Below are positions 33,141-44,998 of a stretch of DNA of 64,000 bases, piece after piece. Under the pieces are notes generated by a model. It saw only the letters and a list, made by a program, of their open reading frames with translations, was not told where the DNA came from and made no database searches. Source of the stretch: Polyporus tsugae (lineage: Eukaryota > Basidiomycota > Agaricomycetes > Polyporales > Polyporaceae); contig JAHRBS010000001.1 of the NCBI GenBank assembly GCA_024305745.1, forward strand, positions 1,674,001 to 1,738,000, in the 5' to 3' direction. Numbering within the stretch: position 1 is the stretch's first letter; the number at the start of each line of letters is the position of its first letter. A program made the position numbers and the translations under genes.

Positions 33141-34763
33141 ATGCTCGCTCTAATACATCAAGCCCTCCCCAGTCTAGGCGCGTCCTCCTTCTACTGAGGG
33201 AGACTCAGAGAGGAGCCGAGATGCAGCCGCCCCCTGGTCACGGGCCATTCTAGCAAATATGACATACTGTGCCTACTACATCAACTTGAAGAGCACCAAG
33301 GACGCATTCTGATACCAATCGGCTACTACTATATCAGATACCCCATGACACGGTTGAAGGTACCCTTTGGAATGCGTACTTGCCGCTCGTGGCTCATTTC
33401 ACATTGACCACTGGTGCGCTCCACCCGTGACGGCTTCATCACCGCCTCCGTTCGCAACTCGCCTCATCCCGGGATCGACAGAAATTTTAGGTCAGCCCGT
33501 CCAGGTGCCTCTCTCGCTTCTTAGTGTCCTATACGTCCCGATTGACTGACCATGCTTGTCCTCCAGTCGAAGTACGGACGAGGACAGAACTTGTCAGGGA
33601 ATGATGGCATCTTCATCAAATTGACGGACAGGCATTCCAACGAGTACCAAATCAACCAGTATCTGCTTAACTGCAATAAGACCGGTTCGGAACCCAACTC
33701 ATTACTCAACCTCTTTCCCTTGCGCACTTTGTCCAACAGCAGTCCTCGATTTGCCCCACGACATCTCTTTCACTGTAGTTATGCCTTGGTAAGCTCATCG
33801 ATATCCTTCCCATTCGCTCACTGCTCATAAAACCAGCTGCGGTGCCCGTGTCGATACAGAAGACTTCAACTGTATGCGCGTCGTTTGACCTTCATCAGGT
33901 GCCTTTTGATAGTGCGTGTGACGTGTACTGCACATTCTCCTTGGCTGTGACTCAATCGCAGCGCAGGGTCTTTCATTCTCCGCGAGCATCGTAGAGCACA
34001 TCGAGTACGTTCATCCTGGGGAATAATCCATCCTCAGTGTCTCACTCGCCTACTACAGGATATCTGGCAAACAAACATCTTGGTGGATGGACATTGCCCG
34101 GATCTAGAAGAATGGCAACGCAAAGACATAAGTAGTCAAGGATCATTTGCATTCTCCCGACCTCGCCTTCGCTCTGTTCGACTATGACCTTTCTATCCAC
34201 CTCCCCCCTAGCGTGTCGCTGAAACGTTGTCGCCTGCCTTCCTCCGAGGGTGACTGTGGCCCGTTTCATTTTCACCCAAGGGACATTTCGCTGGGGGAGC
34301 CGGAGTATAATCCCTTTGCATTCGACGTTGGATTTATGAGGAAGATTTTCATACAACTTCGCGGTACGTTATTCCGTAGCCAAGTGCTCAGCCTCGTTGC
34401 CTGACTCATGAAACGACCTGCAGGAGGCAATTCGTATCTTGCCGGAGTTCAAGGCACCCCTTTTCGCACGGATGACGACACCTATTGTTGACCGACGTTT
34501 CACCGCGTCAGAGACTCTGGCGTTCTTTCAGGACCACCTCGGCGACTTCCCCGACGACGTCCTGCCAGTGACACTACTGGTCACCAAGCCTTGAGCCCTT
34601 CGTTGACCCAGAGGTTTCTCTACTCAGAGCCGAAGACAGCGAGAAATGGAAGGATTTCTGGATCCCTAGGAGGTCATTGTCCCAATGACTCCTGCAATGG
34701 ATCGCAGAAACGCTAGTGGGTTGGAAGCTTCTTCGTGCCGTGCGTGGTCTATTACACATCTGA
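33141..34763 (+). pseudogene. kinase-like protein, family copy 2, multiply disrupted
   Basis: This aligns along its whole length with copy 3 (35429-37031), and introns sit in the same places. Homologous blocks are GRGQNLSGNDGIFIKLTD, ISFTVVMPW, DIWQTNILVDGHCPDLEE, FALFDYDLSIHLPPSVSLKR, EPEYNPFAFDVGFM, ARMTTPIVDRRFTASETLAF and VGWKLLRAVRGLLHI. Disruptions include a deletion of about 27 bp before the ACCCTTTGG block (near 33360), a frame change before the ISFTVVMPW block (near 33720), an in-frame stop near 33888, a one-base loss in the GLSFLHEHR region (near 33982), a small insertion near 34130, and frame changes after 34590. These are too many to be sequencing errors. Tandem duplication with copy 3 (666 bp apart, same strand) is the likely origin. 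The 5' border is inferred from weak similarity to the start of copy 3. Confidence 0.75.
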
Positions 34764-35428
34764 ACGGAAATAACGTATCGCGTAATATCTTTTCCTTGAC
34801 TCACCGTGGCTAGACTTGCAAGGACACCTCGTTTTCCGTGATGCCTGTCGGGCCCGCCTTTTACCCATCCAGATGATCTCTGTACATACATACTCATACT
34901 GACGTGTGCGCTCGTCGCGCAGCGGAGAGTGAAACAACAGTCAGCCTTCCCATCTTAGTAATAGAACAATGGCCCTTCAAGGATAGTTGGAAACCGTATA
35001 CAAGGACCATGCGGTCGATTAGTCGGACTTGGCGCATGCATCGTACTTACGTGGTGCAACTGGCACCTGGTTCTGAGCCGTATTGGTTATTCTCTCCCAC
35101 TACCGCTGCTGCGGTTGAGTCTGTCTCCTGCTGTAAAAAGTTGTAAAGGATATGAATGTTCTAAATGATCAACAGAGGCTATGGCAAGCAAACGAGTAAG
35201 TAAGGACGGACGTTCACACGCACAAGTTGCTGAGGTAATTTCCGAGTGACAACTTGCGACTGTGGCCAAAAGAAGAGGGAGCGTAATCCTTTCCCACGCC
35301 TCGTCACGACCCCGCGGTGTTCGTGTTGGTTCTTACTCGGTTCAGAACGCGATTCGCCTCTTCACTCTGGGACTCGCCTTTCTTTGCCATTTATCGTTGC
35401 GTGTATCGTCAGTTGATATCGCGCAGTC
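34764..35428. other. spacer between tandem kinase-like copies 2 and 3
   Basis: A 665 bp stretch holding the copy 3 promoter. No TATA box or separate gene is recognised. Confidence 0.35.
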
Positions 35429-37031
35429 ATGCTGGCATCTTACACCGACACCGAAGCTGAGTACAATGATTTCGCGGAGGATGAGGAGCCGTTACCGAAC
35501 GTGAGTCTTTCCGTTCAACACTCAGCAACGAGAATTGATGGAGGCGGCCCTCAATGAATGTAGATTCCCGGCGGACGGGTTGAAGAGAATTTCTTTCAAG
35601 TGGACGACATGATACCCTTCTGGCAATGCTATAGACCTTGGCTCGACTCGTTCGGGATCTACCTATGGGAGCTGAGGCACATGAGCCCGCACATTCTTTC
35701 GGAGCGATGGGCTTGTCCACCTCTATCTTCAACTGCTCCGCTGCCCTTCGCTGTGCGCTTAGAACCCGGGTCAACGGAGTCGATAGGCAGGCGAATCGAG
35801 GTATTTCGTTTCCAGCAGAGAAAATATTGTAGCACTGACGATATCCGAATAGTCAAAGTTTGGTCTCGGCCAAGATGCTTCAGGGCACGACGTCTATATC
35901 AAACTGACGGACAAAGGCTCTGCCGAGCATCGTATTAGTCAATATCTCCTTGGTCTTTCGAGCGACTCGCAGTCGGATCCATGTCCGTATGCTCTCCGAC
36001 CTGTAGCCGTTGTCGATTCACCCTACGAGTTCTCATTCATTGTGATGCCTTGGTGAGTGAAACATTAACACGAATAATTGGGCTTGCCTTATTCTAGATC
36101 GCAGTTGGGGCGCTAGTTTCCTACCTGAGGACCTTAACACGGTACGCCAACTCCTGGTGTACATCAAGTGCCTCTTAACGGTATGTCATTATCCCGTCGT
36201 CTCAGCACTCACTGCTCAGATTTTATAGGGTCTTTCATTCTTGCATGAGCATCGGATAGCGCATCGGGTACGCAACAAGTGAGGCCGCGAATGTCGCAAA
36301 GCATTGACCTTTCCTTTGTTACAGGATATCCGCGAGTTCAATGTTCTAGTCAACGGGTATTGCCCGGAGCTAGACGAGGACCAGTATACGGATATGTTGA
36401 AGGATCATATAAGGTCATCCAACGATGTAGCATTCTGCATCTTCGACTACGATCTCGCCATACAACTTCCCCCGGATACTTCGTTAAAGCACTGTTGCCG
36501 TCCTTCGGAGGAAGGCCACTGTCGAGGATCACCCGAATACCACCCTTCGGACCTATCGTCAGCCGAACCGAACTATAATCCGTTCGCTTTTGACGTCGGA
36601 TGTCTAGGTATGATGTTCATATGCTTCTTCTCGGTGAGATGTCCTCCCACTGCAGCCACGGATCCCGTTCTCACTTCAAACAACAGGAGGCCATTCGAGT
36701 GGTACCCCAGCTGGCGCCACTCTTCGCCAGGATGACAACGCATGTCGTCGAACAGCGTTTCACGGCCGAGGAAGCCTTGTCGTTCTTTGACAAGCATCTG
36801 GCTCAGCTATCCGATCATGTACTTGGCTCGCCAGTGGCGCTGAAACCCTGGTTCGCAGCCCTGCGCCAACCCGACTTGTACTGGTCACTCCTAAGTCCTG
36901 ACGATCGCAACCTTTGGAGCGACTACCAGGTACCTCCCAGATCATGGCACAGGGAAATGCTGCTGAAACTTGCGACAACGACAGTGGGATGGAAAGTGCT
37001 CTGGTCTGTGCGTCACACGCTCCGTATCTAG
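35429..37031 (+). CDS. lineage-specific kinase-like protein, family copy 3 (intact)
   Basis: The best-preserved member of the family. The spliced protein starts MLASYTDTEAEYNDFAEDEE, then FFQVDDMIPFWQCYRPWLDS, RWACPPLSSTAPLPFAVRLE, and SKFGLGQDASGHDVYIKLTD with the putative ATP-site Lys. FSFIVMPCWGASFLPEDLN is followed by GLSFLHEHRIAHR|DIREFN (catalytic loop HRDxxxxN, intron after R), CIFDYDLAIQLPPDTSLKHC (DYD for DFG) and AEPNYNPFAFDVGCLGMMF (F-helix Asp region). The C-terminal domain is ARMTTHVVEQRFTAEEALSF, then WHREMLLKLATTTVGWKVLW and a basic hydrophobic tail. Eight or so introns, all GT..AG; the MPC junction requires the acceptor at gatcgcag rather than an earlier one that would create a stop. 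HRD and Asn are conserved, DFG-Phe is Tyr and Gly is Asp, so metal coordination may be altered and activity is uncertain. Confidence 0.75.
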
Positions 37032-37471
37032 CATGTACCATGTCACATTTCCCCCAATAGACGCAGTGGACATTAATGGGAAAAGTGCGCATCCGCAATT
37101 CTCATCCGCAATTCTTAGCTAAAAAGGGTCGAACCGATCATGAACGGAATGGGCCGTAATTCCCCTTGATCTACTTCTGTGAACGAGCACCAGAGTCGCC
37201 GTTGATGTTGATGCGATAAGGCAGAGTTCTGGGCTCACATTCGCCTTCCGCCACGAATGGCGAGTAGGTATGAATCGTATTCCAAAATGGGACCTCGCAC
37301 TGACTCGATACTAATATACTTTTTTGGTATACCTGGCCGCCGAGAATATGGACCATTCCAGGCGCCGGAAATACCAACGGGTATATAACCAGAGTGGAAA
37401 ACTACGAACGCTCCTTCAGCCTCGATTCCTCTGAGCTCTCGTACCCATCGTCCACTTTCTACGTTAACCCC
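37032..37471. other. promoter of the gene at 37472-38567
   Basis: A TATATAA at 37382-37388 lies 84 bp before the ATG at 37472, which argues against any earlier start. No other gene is seen. Confidence 0.45.
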
Positions 37472-38567
37472 ATGATGCATAACCGTGGCGTTGCTCCCAC
37501 TCGGGGTATGTCTCGCGTAGTTGCTCCCACTCGGGGCACGTCTCGCCCAGTTCGCACCCCTTTGCCCCCGCCTCCGAGACCGGAGGAAGAGGCCCGGTTG
37601 ACCTATAGGGTAGGTTCTTGACGTCCGTTCACCCTCCTAACTAGCACTGACAGTATCATATGTGTCCAACCTTTGCATCTAGCCTTCGCAGAAGCCTTGG
37701 GTCAAACTGATCTGGAACCCCGAGCCCGGTAGCCCGACGCCTTTCGCCCAGGACGGCCGCTCCGTTCAGATATACGCCGCCGAGCAGATCAAAGTGAGCC
37801 CCACTCAGGTACGCCTTTCTCTGTGGTTGATTTCGTTTCACGGACTGACTCAGCATATACGTTGCTCAATAGTACTATCCTGGGCAGACCACTGAGTGGC
37901 TCCACACCGATCAAGACAGCTTGTACCGCTTCCAGAAGCGCGTGAAGATTCGGCGGGTGCACATTGTAGAGACCCCGTTCTCTGTGCCGCATGTCAAGCT
38001 CCTGCCATACCTCCCGACTCCTCAGACTCCGTTGAATGTCATTGGGTACCCGCGAGAGCGCTACCCCCTGGGGCGAACCGCCGTGGTGCGAGTTGTCCAA
38101 AGTGCTGAATATGTACACGACCCTGACTTCCTCAGGTGTATACCAAGGAGGCAATGACCATCATGTTCCAAGGCGTTCCTATGGAGGTGAAGATGCACAC
38201 TGGTATGACTCTTTCGAGGCCCGCTTCGCGTCATGTGCGTCTTGTCTTCCCAGTGTACGTTGCTTTCTAAACTGCTCACTTATGCTCCGCCTCCACGCAC
38301 TTTTAGCAACGCCTGGGTGACAAGACCTCGAATTTGAACGCGGAGAACATGCACTACATTGCGGAGGTCTATGTGGAGACTCAGGAGTGGTATTGGGTGC
38401 CATGCGCGAGGGGGGCCACCGTCGTCAGCTTTGAGCGACTCAGTGAGGACAAAATCGCCGCACTCAACCGCAAGACTCTTGCCAGACCCAAGATTGTGTC
38501 GGCAGATATGCTGCCCCTCCAGAACCGCCAAACCAATGCTGCTCAAATCGAGGACATACATGAGTAA
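37472..38567 (+). CDS. uncharacterised protein
   Basis: About 275 residues in five exons. The start at 37472 (MMHNRGVAPTRG) is chosen from the upstream TATA box; an open frame extends further 5' but without an ATG. The N terminus contains two 27 bp direct repeats encoding VAPTRG(M/T)SR and then a proline run (PLPPPPRPEEE). The ordered part has QKPWVKLIWNPEPGSPTPFA, RSVQIYAAEQIK, YYPGQTTEWLHTDQDSLYRF, KRVKIRRVHIVETPFSVPH, EAMTIMFQGVPMEVKMHTGM, and ENMHYIAEVYVETQEWYWVP near the end, suggesting a beta-rich fold. There is no signal peptide, membrane span or known catalytic motif. I do not recognise the family. Confidence 0.6.
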
Positions 38568-38897
38568 ACGGTTCCAGCGACGACAATTCTTGACCAAATT
38601 AATACGAAGTGTTGCACTCTCCCATTTATTCCAGCTATGGCTGCACCCTCCCGTCCAGTACAGCAGGAATACATAAATACTGGAGGCTACCCTGTATATA
38701 CATAGCAGACATATTTCCAATATTTCACCATAGCTTGAGGTTATAGTGCCACTATGACTACCAAATGAAAGCATCAATGATACTAGCGCCTTTGGAAGTA
38801 GCTGTGAAGACTTTGTCTGAACGCACTGCCCGAACGAACCAGTAATGAGATGGGCCACCAAAGCCGGTTGGTGACGAGCGTTGTCCGATGATTTGAC
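38568..38897. other. convergent 3' flanks
   Basis: 330 bp between the stop codons of two convergent genes; nothing else is recognised. Confidence 0.4.
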
Positions 38898-40262
38898 CTA
38901 ACCAAGCGTGTAGTCCTCGAGCCTCCCCACCGTGAAGCTCTCCCAGATCCCCAGTCGACCCTCAATCCTTTCAACCCACCATGCCCGGCATACTTCTTCC
39001 CAGACCTGATGCTTGGCCCGCTCGCTCTCCGTCCATTGGAAACGCGTGTCGGGAGTCAGCTCGCACGCTATCAGAAGCTCCTTCATCGCGTCCGTGAGCG
39101 CGCGATACTCCTTCTGTGGTGTCCCGCACTTCCCGTCAAGAGGCGGAGGAATAGAGTGTATAGCGATGCGACGCAATTGCGGCATCACTGGCCGTCGCAG
39201 TCCCGCTTCGCATTCACCAACGACACCGGGCGGTTCAACGTCGGCGCTGTCTTGGGCTGAGGGCCGCGTACCGTCGAGCGCAGCGCGCAAGAAAGCGGCG
39301 ATGCAGTCGTGCGACCCATGGGTGTACGTCGCGTTGGAAATGCGGAGGTATGCGAGGTTCGGCGCAAGGCGCGGGAGGTGGTGGAGCGCGTCGCGGAGGG
39401 TCCAGTCGCGATGCCGGCCGCAGATTATGTGCAGGCGCTCGAGCGCTGGGAACCGTGCGCGCGCCGCATGCTCGAGCTCATACCCGGGTGATCGCGTTGC
39501 AAGTGTCGACGGCGCGCCGTCCGAAGGGGGTCCCTCGAAACGGGATTCTGGGCTGGAAGACGGAATGGGGGCGGATGCAGATATCGGAGATGTGTGTGGG
39601 TGCGGATGAGCCCGGGAAAACGGCGCGCCGCTAGAAGCGGGCTGAGCCGATCCTCTTGACTGATGATGCTCGTTGGTACCGGGAAGGTCTTCATTCAGGA
39701 TGACCGTGATGCCCATGAGAAGGGTGAGCTCACGCAAGCGTGGAAGCCTGTAACGGAGCGGGGGGATGGTGAACGCGTCCGACTGCAACAGCGCGAGGGT
39801 CTCGAGGTGGGGCCCGACCAGGTCGAGCAGGGCCGAAACGACGATGACGAATCGTTTGTCCCATGAGGCTTTCTCCTGCTCCCGCGCCTGTCGCGCTCTG
39901 AACCACACGTCGGCCACTGGAAGGTTCGCGCCATAGATGTCTTCGGACCGGCCAAACTCCGGACTTGCCTCGTGCGAGGGGCTGCGCGAGAACGATAGCA
40001 GAAGATGGTGCACTTTCGGTTTCTTGGCCTGTATAGTAGTTGTGTGTTCCGCGAAGGCAAGGAAACCTTCAATCTGTCGAAGTGAGGTGAATGCGAGTGA
40101 ATGAAAGCGGACGAGTTGCGACGCATGGTGAAAGAATTTCGAGACGAGGGTCAGGGAGTAGCCGGTGTATCCTCCGTCGGCGCACGCGTGGAGGAAGATA
40201 TGCAGCCAGATCTCGAGCGGTAGATGATTAGATCGTTGAGAGGTTGGACTGTTGTTGCGCAT
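38898..40262 (-). CDS. F-box protein
   Basis: A single-exon gene of 454 residues. Residues about 13-55 form an F-box: LPLEIWLHIFLHACADGG followed by SLTLVSKFFHHASQLVRF, the SKP1-binding motif of SCF ubiquitin ligases. The remainder has scattered Leu-rich strands (LETLALLQSDAFTIPPL, LERLHIICG, LAPNLAYLRISNATYTHGSH, QLRRIAIHSIPPP) as in leucine-rich-repeat-like F-box proteins of basidiomycetes, broken by a Ser/Pro/Ala-rich linker (about residues 200-260). It ends with WEEVCRAWWVERIEGRLGIW. Such F-box genes are strongly expanded in Agaricomycetes; the substrate cannot be deduced. The absence of introns contrasts with nearly all neighbours. Confidence 0.82.
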   Translation of the reverse strand: MRNNSPTSQRSNHLPLEIWLHIFLHACADGGYTGYSLTLVSKFFHHASQLVRFHSLAFTSLRQIEGFLAFAEHTTTIQAKKPKVHHLLLSFSRSPSHEASPEFGRSEDIYGANLPVADVWFRARQAREQEKASWDKRFVIVVSALLDLVGPHLETLALLQSDAFTIPPLRYRLPRLRELTLLMGITVILNEDLPGTNEHHQSRGSAQPASSGAPFSRAHPHPHTSPISASAPIPSSSPESRFEGPPSDGAPSTLATRSPGYELEHAARARFPALERLHIICGRHRDWTLRDALHHLPRLAPNLAYLRISNATYTHGSHDCIAAFLRAALDGTRPSAQDSADVEPPGVVGECEAGLRRPVMPQLRRIAIHSIPPPLDGKCGTPQKEYRALTDAMKELLIACELTPDTRFQWTESERAKHQVWEEVCRAWWVERIEGRLGIWESFTVGRLEDYTLG

Positions 40263-40749
40263 GGTAGGCAGATGCGAGTGGGAGACGGTACTGCTGTTTA
40301 AACCCGTCCTTTGCGGCCACTGTCGCTTTATAAGCTAGCCCGGGGAATGCAACACGGGAGGATTGAGGATAGATTGGACATATTCGTTAAGCCGATCATT
40401 AATCGTACCAAGATCTTACTGTTGAGATCACGGTCTCTATGTTTGTGGCAGCGTTGCATCGAGGTTGGAACCTGACAAGAAAAACATGCCCGTCAAGTCC
40501 GAATCACCGTGCTTCAAGTGCAGCACCGCACCGCGTGACATGGCACCGTCGGGTTTGCCGGTTAGGCTCGATTCTCAAGGGCAATCGGCGCCCTTGCCCA
40601 TGGCCGAGAGCGAATGTCTCAGTTAAATGGATGACGCCCGAACGACGTATTGAATGCTAGTGCCATAATGAGGATCGACCTGTTACGAATTAGTACTGGT
40701 ATTCAAAGACTGCAAAGACAAGCATGATCGGGAGGACAGGCCTTTCTCT
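40263..40749. other. intergenic: F-box gene 5' flank and ETHE1-like 3' flank
   Basis: 487 bp with no recognisable gene. Confidence 0.35.
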
Positions 40750-42011
40750 CTAATCCAGCCGGAAGCCCGTTCGAACTGGAATGCGCATGAAAATTCTGCC
40801 CTCCGTGTCTGGGCTGGGCAGCCTCCCCGCACGTATGTTGACCTGCAACGCCGGGTGCAGTAGTCGAGGTGCTCCAAGCACAGCGTCCCTTGCCTTCCGG
40901 AACTGGATGAACGCGGCTGAATCGACACCAAACTTGACGTGCATGTTCTTGGCGCGTTGGTCTGCCACCGTCGAGAAGCATACCTCATCACGATCTTTCG
41001 GATAGTCGTGACCCACATAAAGTCGGTAGTCCTCAGGAAGGGAGAGAAGGCGTTGCATCGACTTCAGCGAGCAAGCATGAGTCTCGTAATCTTAAGTCCA
41101 GACACTGAAAACTTACTGCGCAAAGCAACTCGGCATTCCCACCTAGGAAGTCAGCACGAGCAGAGCCAACATCGGGCTGAATGATTCAAAAACTTTGAAC
41201 GAGCGCCTTGAGTTGAACATCTGACAAGAAACTCACGTTGAAGATCGAGTCACCCGTAAACACGGCTTTGCCAATGACGAACCCCACATGGTCAGGGGTA
41301 TGTCCGGGGAGATGCATGACCCGGCATGATAAAGAGCCTAGCGCGAACTCTTCGTTATCTCCCAAGTAGATATCGAAGGCATTCTCGAGGGACGGAGGGT
41401 CGATGCCATAGACAGGAGCGAACGTATTCTGAACCTGTCGGATACACTGGCCGATGCAAACTGGGATATCGCCGGGGAGCTGGTGCTTGAGGTACTGGGC
41501 GGCGGTAAGGTGATCCGCATGAGCGTGCGTCTCTCTGCAAGCTCCATGTCAGCGCCAAGGAGAGGAATATAAGAGTTATTACTTATAGTATCTTCGACAC
41601 CTTCAAGGCGTTGTGCTCGATAAATGAAATGAGTCCATCTGCAGTCGAGGTCGTGACAGCACCGGACGCAGGGTCGTAATCCAGAACCGGATCAACAATG
41701 ACAGCCTCGGAGGTCTTTGGATCCACGACGAGGTACTGCCACGTGGAGGTCGCAGGCTCGAAGAACGTGAACACGGTGGGTGTTGCGGCGTCTTGACTGT
41801 GATGCTGCCTCCAAGGGACCGCTTGGGGAATGGCGTTCGCATTCGCCCGCGAAACGCGTGCGTGGCTGGTGGCAGGGTCACCGAGGGTCGCCGTCGCAGC
41901 AGTCGAAAGAACTCTAGTTCGATTGGCAATGGAAATGGGAAGGCACGGTTGTGGAGATCGAAGGCGAGGTAGGAATCGAGGAGGGATATGAGCCCGAGCA
42001 ACTTTGAGCAT
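40750..42011 (-). CDS. ETHE1: ETHE1-like persulfide dioxygenase (metallo-beta-lactamase fold)
   Basis: This enzyme oxidises glutathione persulfide to sulfite and glutathione in the mitochondrial sulfide-detoxification pathway. The N terminus MLKVARAHIPPRFLPRLRSP is rich in Arg and hydrophobics, a probable mitochondrial targeting sequence. The catalytic domain starts at TPTVFTFFEPATSTWQYLVV and DPKTSEAVIVDPVLDYDP, typical of the ETHE1/Blh branch. Metal ligands follow: ETHAHADHLTA, then VMHLPGHTPDHVGFVIGKAV, FTGDSIFN, and LYVGHDYPK near the C terminus. A closing RKARDAVLGAPRLLHPALQV is also family-like. Four exons; introns lie near 41537-41583, 41178-41234 and 41060-41115. The neighbouring bacterial Blh enzymes have related sequence, so persulfide dioxygenase activity is a family inference. 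A TATATA (42071-42077) lies 60 bp upstream of the start and a triple ATTCGGAAT array at 42183-42230. Confidence 0.85.
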
Positions 42012-42848
42012 GGTGTGGGGGCCTGCGAGGAAGACGAAGTCGATCGCGGACTGTGCCTGGTCCACTCCAGTATATATGGAGGATCGTCTGAAACGCGGCT
42101 GTCGGACTCACCAATAGCAGTAAGTTGTGCGAGAAAGAAGAGGCGTTTGGTTCCAAGCTCTCGTCATGTTACGGGCACCCGAATTCGGAATAGATATTAG
42201 TATTCGGAATGTACAACTTGAATTCGGAATGTTTACCGGTCACGAGCGACGTTGGGTATTCCAATTCAAAGTATGAGATAGCTTCACTGCAGTGTAGACA
42301 AAGGATCGGATCGAGGTTTTTGGGGGCGGCAAGTAGCAGGCATGCAAGACGGCACGAACGGGAGTCGTTGCCACTGCGGCGACTGCAGCTTGTCCTTGCA
42401 CCGCCACCACATGTTTCCTGTTCCTGATCACAGGCCTCGACGACCTCAATGCCTTGAACTTGAAGCCTGAGGTTCGGCCGCCAGCCACCAAGTACTGACG
42501 CAGTCTAGATGGCCCTAGACTGAGCAGACTGAGTTTTTCCTGACGTGGGCTTCGGAATAGGGACGGCTAGCTAGAAAAGCCGAAGGATGCTCATTGGGTT
42601 TACAGGAACAGTAATATCGCAGAGGATCGAGCCGCAACAATGCCGGAGACTTTCGTCCCCATGATGAATTCGGAGATCGTACCTTTGTTGGATTTTAGCC
42701 GGAATTTGTTTCGTCAGTAGTACACTCCACGACAGCCTATTGTATAAACGTGGTGGACGATGTATCAAGCGATCCGCGTTGCTGTCTACTGTACAATCCA
42801 GACGTTCCACCCTTGTCACCTGCTTTGAAACCACCGGCGCCGGCGGCG
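42012..42848. other. intergenic between ETHE1-like gene and mannanase
   Basis: Left part: promoter of the ETHE1-like gene with its TATA box and the ATTCGGAAT array. Right part: 3' flank of the mannanase gene. No coding region is supported. Confidence 0.45.
42183..42230. promoter_or_regulatory. triple ATTCGGAAT array upstream of ETHE1-like gene
   Basis: Exact ATTCGGAAT at 42183-42191, 42202-42210 and 42222-42230, spaced 19-20 bp, i.e. about two helical turns, 172-219 bp upstream of the ATG. CGG half-sites are typical of Zn2Cys6 regulators. The same 9-mer occurs at 60716-60724 (reverse), 61217-61225 and 61352-61360 upstream of the SSU1-like gene. Confidence 0.45.
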
Positions 42849-44998
42849 TCAACCCCTCGCCTTGATAGCAGCCGCATGCTGAGACTCGATGGGATACACG
42901 GGGTCGTCGGGGTATATCTGCCAACCCCATTAGTCTCCTGCATTTCCTAAAAAGACAACAAGGTTTGGTCACATACCGCATAACCATCGTCCGGCGTGCT
43001 TCCCGTGGAGAAGTGTGACCCCGCTTGCCTATCAACCGAGATGTTGTCAGTCCGGTTGAAACTAGCCCGCAGGTCCAACGGCGGCTTCGCGTGGCCGAAG
43101 AGCCCTCGGCGACTCCAAAATGTCAAGGGGAAAGCCATCATGATACGCACCAGATGAGGTCGCCGGTGAGGCCGGAGGAGATGATTGTGTTGTACCAGGT
43201 CGTGTACGTGGATGACTGGTCGTCCGTCACTCCAAACTCCTCAACGATGACGGGCTTGTTCACGGCTTTCCCGGCTGTTTGGTGGTCAATGATCCACTGC
43301 GAACCCCATCCAACGGGGTCCGTGGTCTGTCCCCAGCTCCCCTGTGGCATTCGTCAACACACATCACGCGGTTGGCAGTGAACGTGACCTACTGGGTAGA
43401 GCTGCGGAAGGTCGAGATGAGTCTCGGAGCTTTAGAACAGGAAGAAAGGAACAGTCAGACTTACATGCGCAGTGCCAAAGTCAAGTGTGGTAATTTTAAG
43501 GTTTGCGTCGAAGTCGATACCTTCTGAGCCCCTACAAAGGAAGTCAGTCAAATAATGCAGGTCATTCGAAGTCCGACGTGAGACATACTGGTATGGGTAG
43601 CTAGGGTTGCCTGGATCATTGAAGAAGCCCTCATCACCAAGACCGACCAGGTGGTTGGAGTCGATCGACTTGATGAAGGCCGAGATCTCACTTGCCCACT
43701 GGGTAACGGTGGTCGTAGTACACGTCCCAGTGCTCGTGCTAGATTGTGGAGAGTCCGCGCTCAGCTCCCACGCTGCTGCACAGTCAATATGAACAGGGCC
43801 CACCCAGTGCTGCCTGTGCACCTCGGCTCGTTCGCAAGTTCCCAACCAAGAATCGTCGGTTCATTCTTGTAGCGACCTACAAATGCCTGGATGTAAGACT
43901 TGAATGCGGCCTATGACAGGGGTTGAGCGAAGACTCGGGGAGTATTCGATGTTTCAAACGTACTATTATGGACGCGTTCGTGTAAAAGTAGTCGTGGTTT
44001 TGAGTTCCTGTGATCTGCGAGACATAGACGTCCATGCCGCCATAGTCACTCCAATTGTTCGTACTAAGTGGAGGTCAGCGGAGCTGCAGAGGGTACCGCT
44101 CAAAAGCACTTACAGAGAAACGATGAGCCTGATGCCGTTTGCCTTGGCAGCAGCGATGACATTGTCTGCATCCAAGGTTAGTCGGCGGCCCGAGACAAAC
44201 AGTAAAATCTCAAGCTCACCAAAGTTCTCAAGACCGGTGGAACCCGTGTTCACGGTACCCTTGCCGTTCTGCCAGAGCTGGTAGTAGATGCCGTTGGCAG
44301 AAGTGACATCGTTGAAGCCCCTGGAGTATGATTAGTTCTGGGACCACCACATGACTGGACCAGACTCACCATGTGCGGACGGTGGTTCCCCCGGCACCGG
44401 CGATGTCAGCAAATGCCTGGTTCATGTCGGTGGTGCTGTAACCCATCAAACCGACCCAGTACGCGTTCGCTCTGTGTGTTCCGCGAGGTATAGATGTGAG
44501 TATTCAGAGCGTCCGAAGGTACGTTGATTCCTTACCCAACAAGAGGGTAGGTCGCGCCATTAAGCATGAACTTTTGACCAGACACTCCAACGAAACCGGT
44601 GGAGGCGGGAGGGGCAGGAGCAGTCGTCGTGCCGCTTGCCGACGTTGTCGTTGTAGAAGGAACAGATGTAGGGGTAGAAGGGGAAGTCGTGGTGGGGACG
44701 CTCGTCCCCGGCAAGCACTGTGAGTAGTACGGATTTAGGATGGTGCAGACTGTGCCCGTGACACACGCTGTGTTGCGTCAAGAATTAGTGCACCCTCCCA
44801 ACTGGTTCGTTCCACACAATACGCACCGGTGTCGCCAGTCCAGCCAATACCACCGCACTAACACGGGCATAGAATCAGCGACATGTCTCGTAAACTCACG
44901 CGCAACGGACAACTCACCTGTCCCCACTCGGGGGCGGCTGCAGTAACGAACGGCGCAAGGGCAACCGCCAACGCGACGAGACCGGAGGCCTTGAACAT
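42849..44998 (-). CDS. secreted endo-1,4-beta-mannanase, GH5 with N-terminal CBM1
   Basis: An extracellular enzyme cutting beta-1,4 linkages of mannans in plant cell walls. A signal peptide [20 protein letters not shown] is followed by a CBM1 cellulose-binding module ([32 protein letters not shown] with the expected cysteines and aromatic face), then a Thr/Ser/Pro linker, then a GH5 subfamily 7-type domain. Its motifs are [46 protein letters not shown] (acid/base Glu), [10 protein letters not shown] and [14 protein letters not shown] (nucleophile Glu). It ends [19 protein letters not shown]. More than ten short introns divide the gene, two within CBM1. All junctions that I checked keep frame. 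Together with the CBM1 this points to a plant-biomass degrading lifestyle. It is expected to be induced by polysaccharides, but no specific site is proposed. Confidence 0.9.
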
